This document shows positions 60,301 to 64,000 of a stretch of DNA of 64,000 nucleotides, in pieces. Each line of letters begins with the position of its first letter. The first letter of the stretch is position 1. The stretch is from Latrodectus hesperus (Eukaryota; Arthropoda; Arachnida; Araneae; Theridiidae), in contig CM075862.1 of the NCBI GenBank assembly GCA_037975125.1, positions 61,976,779 through 62,040,778 on the forward strand, read 5' to 3'. Position numbers and translations under genes: made by a program. Under the pieces are notes generated by a model. That model ran no database searches, was not told the DNA's origin, and saw nothing but the letters and a program-made list of their open reading frames with translations.

Positions 60301-63274
60301 AATGAAATGGAGATTGGTATTTTTATTTAGATGTACAAAATGAGTAAAATTAGATAAAAAGCTGAATTATATTAAATGCATCAGTGAAATAAAGTTTTAT
60401 TCGAATATGAATTAATGTAACAAAAGAGATTTTATAACCATCTCTGTGTTAAATAAATTTTGTATTATATTAAATATATCTTAAGCGTGTATGTGTACAA
60501 TATTATATATATCTTATAACCCTAAGCGATTTCAGATTTGAATCGAAACATCAACAATACAATGCATAGTATTCAGTGCATTAACACTGAAAGAGTGCGT
60601 TTTATTTTAATTTCCTGTTATTCATATTTGTTACAGTTATTCCATATTTTAATATAGTTGCTTATATTATTTGCGATGATTAAAAAAATAACTGCAATGT
60701 AAAGTTTCCTTTCATAATTGTCTAACGAAACTAGTGCAAATGAAAGAAAAGGGAAAATTGAATATTGATTTCTAAACTGGTTCTACGAATTTCAAATGAC
60801 CAAGTGTGTCCACTCACTATGTTAGGATAAAATCTGGCCCACTTTGTAAACTGAACACAAGACATGGGCGGTCTTAGGGTGAAGATTTAGGTTAGCGTAG
60901 GATGTTATAGAAAGGGAAATTGTAAGATTAGTTTTTTATATTGCCATCCGTTAAAAAGGAATATTTCTTATGTCAACGACGCACTCGTTAACCAATAAGT
61001 TTTTATAAAATTTATCATTCTGTGTGTAATCTTAACATGCATTAAAATAATTCTCAATTGCTACATACATTAAAATGGATATTTTAAAGGGTAAGTTCTC
61101 TGATTTTTTTGTATATTAATTACTATTATGTCAACAAATCGCTACGTTTTAGATTTGATTACATTATGGTAGAATATTACCTTATATATTTCTTTTTAAT
61201 CCTACTGATAAATATTATGTTTTATCTTTTCAATTCATTGTTATATAGGAAAGAAAATTTTCTGTTTATATAAATACACTATACACTTCTCTTTATATAC
61301 ATTACTTCATAAATGTTATATTTATTATTTTATTATATGCTTTTTATTTAAATTCGCTTACGCAGCTATGATTCAAGAAACTGGAAGTTAAAGATTAGAA
61401 ATACACGGAATTCTTTCGAAAGCTAAAACAAAATAACGAAGCTTAGAACATTTTAAAATGTATTTCTAAAGATGAAATAATTTGGTATCAGCATTTGTGT
61501 TCAATTAACAAAGAACGAAACTTGCAGTTTGTTAAGAAGCTTAACTTTGCCTAAGATTATTCTTGAAGGTAACGCAGCGTCCCTTGAATATTGTACGAAG
61601 GATTACCTAGGTTGCAGGCTTCTTGACATTTGTCTCCAGAAACAACTTTATATTTAGTGAAAGAGATGGCTTAAGGAAAACTAAGTCGCTTATTCACAAA
61701 TGTAATCACATAGAGCTATTGATATAATTTCAGAAATTAAATGGATAAGCTATATATTTCATTTGTAATATTTCACCATTAAATTTGTAATAACTATTTA
61801 CTAAGAAAATCTTTCTCAGTGAAATAATTTGTTTTTGTTGAACAAATCTTGAAAAAATAAAATCTGTGAAAATTAGACTGTTTGCGAGTTATAATCAAAT
61901 AAAAATACATAAGAATGTGTGTGTGTGTGAATAACTACTTTATCTGTTAAATATATATAATATGCTTGATTTCTATTTACTTTTTACCTGTTGGAGTTAA
62001 ATTATAATGAAATTTAGGGTTAATATCCTTGATTTTTATTTACTATATACTAATAGGAGTTAAAATATAAAGAAAGTTCAATATAATATAAATGTGTATT
62101 AATATTTTCGTTATAAAATGCATAGATTTTGTGGCTGCTTGTTTTTAATTTCTTTTATTTTTTTTAAATCCTAGACATTTTTGCTCTATTCAGTGGTGAA
62201 ATATTGAAATTTTAATTTACTTCAAGGGTAATTTTTATATTTTTATTCTAGCGAAGACTGAATAGCGTATAAATCTATGTCGATAACTAGATGGAAAGCT
62301 AGGAAAATGATTAAAAGGAGAATAAAAAATACATTTTGTATGAAAAATAGGAAACTGAAATCAAAGCTTTTAGGTTCTTCATGTTCATTTTAAGTATAAG
62401 ACCTTTTTTTTACTTTTCGAAATGTTCTTTGCTTTAAATTTGTATTACTTTCGGCATGATTTGATAAATTTAATGAAATAACTTTTAATTAGCATACTTC
62501 AAATATATTAATTTAACTAAAATTCTTTCCTAAACATGATTATAAATTTCATATAATCAGATGGCAGACAAAAACACAAGCATTACTTACAATTGAATCC
62601 ATCAATGCAACAATCATAAGTAGAATTAGAAATCTTAGAATTCATATTGAAAAACTTCATTCACTCTTCAAAAATTTAATCAGCTGTTGTGTCCAGAGAA
62701 TTTGATCGACGTTTAGTCTGTAAACTCAGGCTAATTCGGTAAAATCAATCTGGGATCAAAATTTTACTGTCTAGTCAGCAGACAGTAATTTTAGCAAAAT
62801 GGATTACACTTTTGTGAAAAAAAGATTTATAAATTGACTTTATTTATATTTATCAATTTCTTGAGTGTAGAAGAAGTATTTTTATACGAAGAAAAAAAAA
62901 CAATTTATTTGAGTATTTTTTAAACTTACAATAATTATTCAATAGTAAAACATTTTTATTTAATATAAACAAAATCACAATTTAAAATAATTCCTATTAA
63001 AATTTAATGTTAGAAAAGAGAAAATTGAGTAAATTTTTATTTCAAAATTAAGTAAGTTATACAGGATAACTGATAGAAAGGTTTACATTAGGAATGTTAT
63101 TTTTTTTCTTGCGGAGTTAACTTTTCTGCCACAAAAAGAAAGTAAAATATCAGGTTATTCCTGAAAGTAATTATATATATATTCAAGTTTCAAACGTAGT
63201 TTTTAGTAAAGAAAATTTAACTAAAAACTTTTATGTCACTTTTTCCATGATTTTCCAAAGTAAAGAACACCCTA
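60301..63274. other. AT-rich spacer
   Basis: No gene recognised. A TG run lies near 61917-61929. A 9-bp hairpin, TTACTGTCT against AGACAGTAA, is at 62764-62788. Slightly less AT-rich sequence lies at 60800-60910 and 61500-61680, without coding signs. Confidence 0.5.
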
Positions 63275-63450
63275 TCCTCATTAGAATAGCTTGCGTTAAG
63301 TGCAAAACTGACGAGTTCGAAACTCATCTTGCACTGCCTAATGACACGTCATCAGTGACTCGTGATTATGATGATTAGAGGCGAAAAGTGAAGGAACGCG
63401 GGCGATCCGTACCGTTTCTTCACCTGCAGCTAAGTTATGAAAAAAAAAGT
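63275..63450 (+). mobile_element. Possible SINE fragment with A-tail
   Basis: A less AT-rich segment with a B-box-like GAGTTCGAAACTC at 63313-63325 and a plausible A-box region about 30 bases upstream. The body ends near TTATG followed by nine A bases (about 63440-63448). The tRNA likeness is weaker than for the other three, and no target duplication was found. Confidence 0.4.
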
Positions 63451-64000
63451 GGAATAATAAAATAACTATGCCGGAAACTCGCATAATCACTGCTCATTAG
63501 AATAACTGGGCAAAATAAATAATGAAAAAAGTGAGGAAAAAAAAGAAAAGGGCACAAGTGATTAACTAGCGTATAATCACATTCTATGCACGTCGTTAAC
63601 TTTTATATTGTCATTCGCTTTATCGTACACTTTCAATTAATAATGGTTGCGTGCCCTTTTGTTTTGATTTGCAGCGAAGAATGAATATTCATACGATTGA
63701 AACTGAAACTCATCAAAAAGCGGGAGTTTTCACTTATCAAATATGTCGCAAACAGATTGTAATTTTAACCGAACTTCATTATATCACCTAAGGAAATATT
63801 TGTTCAGAACCTTACCACCAGAGGGCTGACTGTTTTTGAAGTGTTGGAGAAACTGCGAGTAGATTTGAGTTTTTGTTTCTTTTTTCCGAGAAACTTTTAT
63901 CAAAACTGATGATAATTTTCTTTTTGATGCGTATAATATTTTGTTGTGAAATTATTTTAAATCGTCTCTCTCTTTTTAGAACTACATTTAAATTTATTTG
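63451..64000. other. Less AT-rich window end, no gene seen
   Basis: No open frame of note. The sequence is less AT-rich than average between 63590 and 63860 and contains a CTCF-like motif at 63815-63829. It may be a regulatory region of a gene beyond the window; this is an inference. Confidence 0.35.
63815..63829 (+). promoter_or_regulatory. CTCF-like motif
   Basis: CCACCAGAGGGCTGA closely fits the core of the CTCF site (CCACNAGRGGGC), which is conserved in arthropods. A single motif in 64 kb can occur by chance, though it is less likely in DNA this AT-rich. Confidence 0.35.

Overview
The window looks like non-coding, transposon-rich DNA from an arthropod nucleus, most probably a spider. The reasons are the very AT-rich background, long TA microsatellites, tRNA-derived SINE-like repeats, an RNase H-bearing LINE, and a Ty3/Gypsy element whose Gag N-terminus is of a type I associate with spider genomes (from memory, not searched). 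No host protein-coding gene could be recognised in the 64 kb. Nearly everything that can be named is a mobile element or a piece of one.

Layout. 1-10.2 kb: AT-rich spacer with a long TA tract (806-918) and a small inverted-repeat element (2356-2569). 10.23-22.37 kb: one decayed LINE, bounded by an 8-bp direct repeat, with a 31-bp minisatellite at its 5' end, a broken ORF1, a broken endonuclease/RT/RNase H ORF2 and a 3' UTR ending in an AAC-rich tail. Inside the last part of ORF2 sits a second element (16893-21489): a TA-flanked DNA transposon of about 4.6 kb with short TIRs, a 24-bp subterminal array, hairpins, and the remains of a spliced gene I cannot name. 23.90-30.42 kb: an apparently complete, very young Ty3/Gypsy retrotransposon with identical 278-bp LTRs, a 4-bp target duplication and one open 1529-codon gag-pol frame that ends inside the 3' LTR.

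30.4-64 kb: mostly AT-rich spacer. It holds TA, TG/GA and other simple repeats, a dead Tc1-like transposase (about 39.64-40.44 kb), four tRNA-headed SINE-like repeats (near 41.4, 53.3, 60.2 and 63.3 kb), a 5'-truncated LINE tail on the minus strand with its own target duplication (57351-57758), a two-copy 105-110 bp tandem duplication (48.3-48.5 kb), a 26-bp perfect palindrome (54455-54480), and a few less AT-rich islands that might be regulatory or exonic.

How the parts relate. The LINE inserted first and the TA-flanked DNA transposon later landed in its ORF2; both are decayed. The Gypsy copy is the youngest insertion and the only one that looks able to encode its full machinery. Two SINE-like repeats and the LINE tail fragment share AAC/GTT-rich 3' ends, which suggests that LINE machinery of this type moved them.
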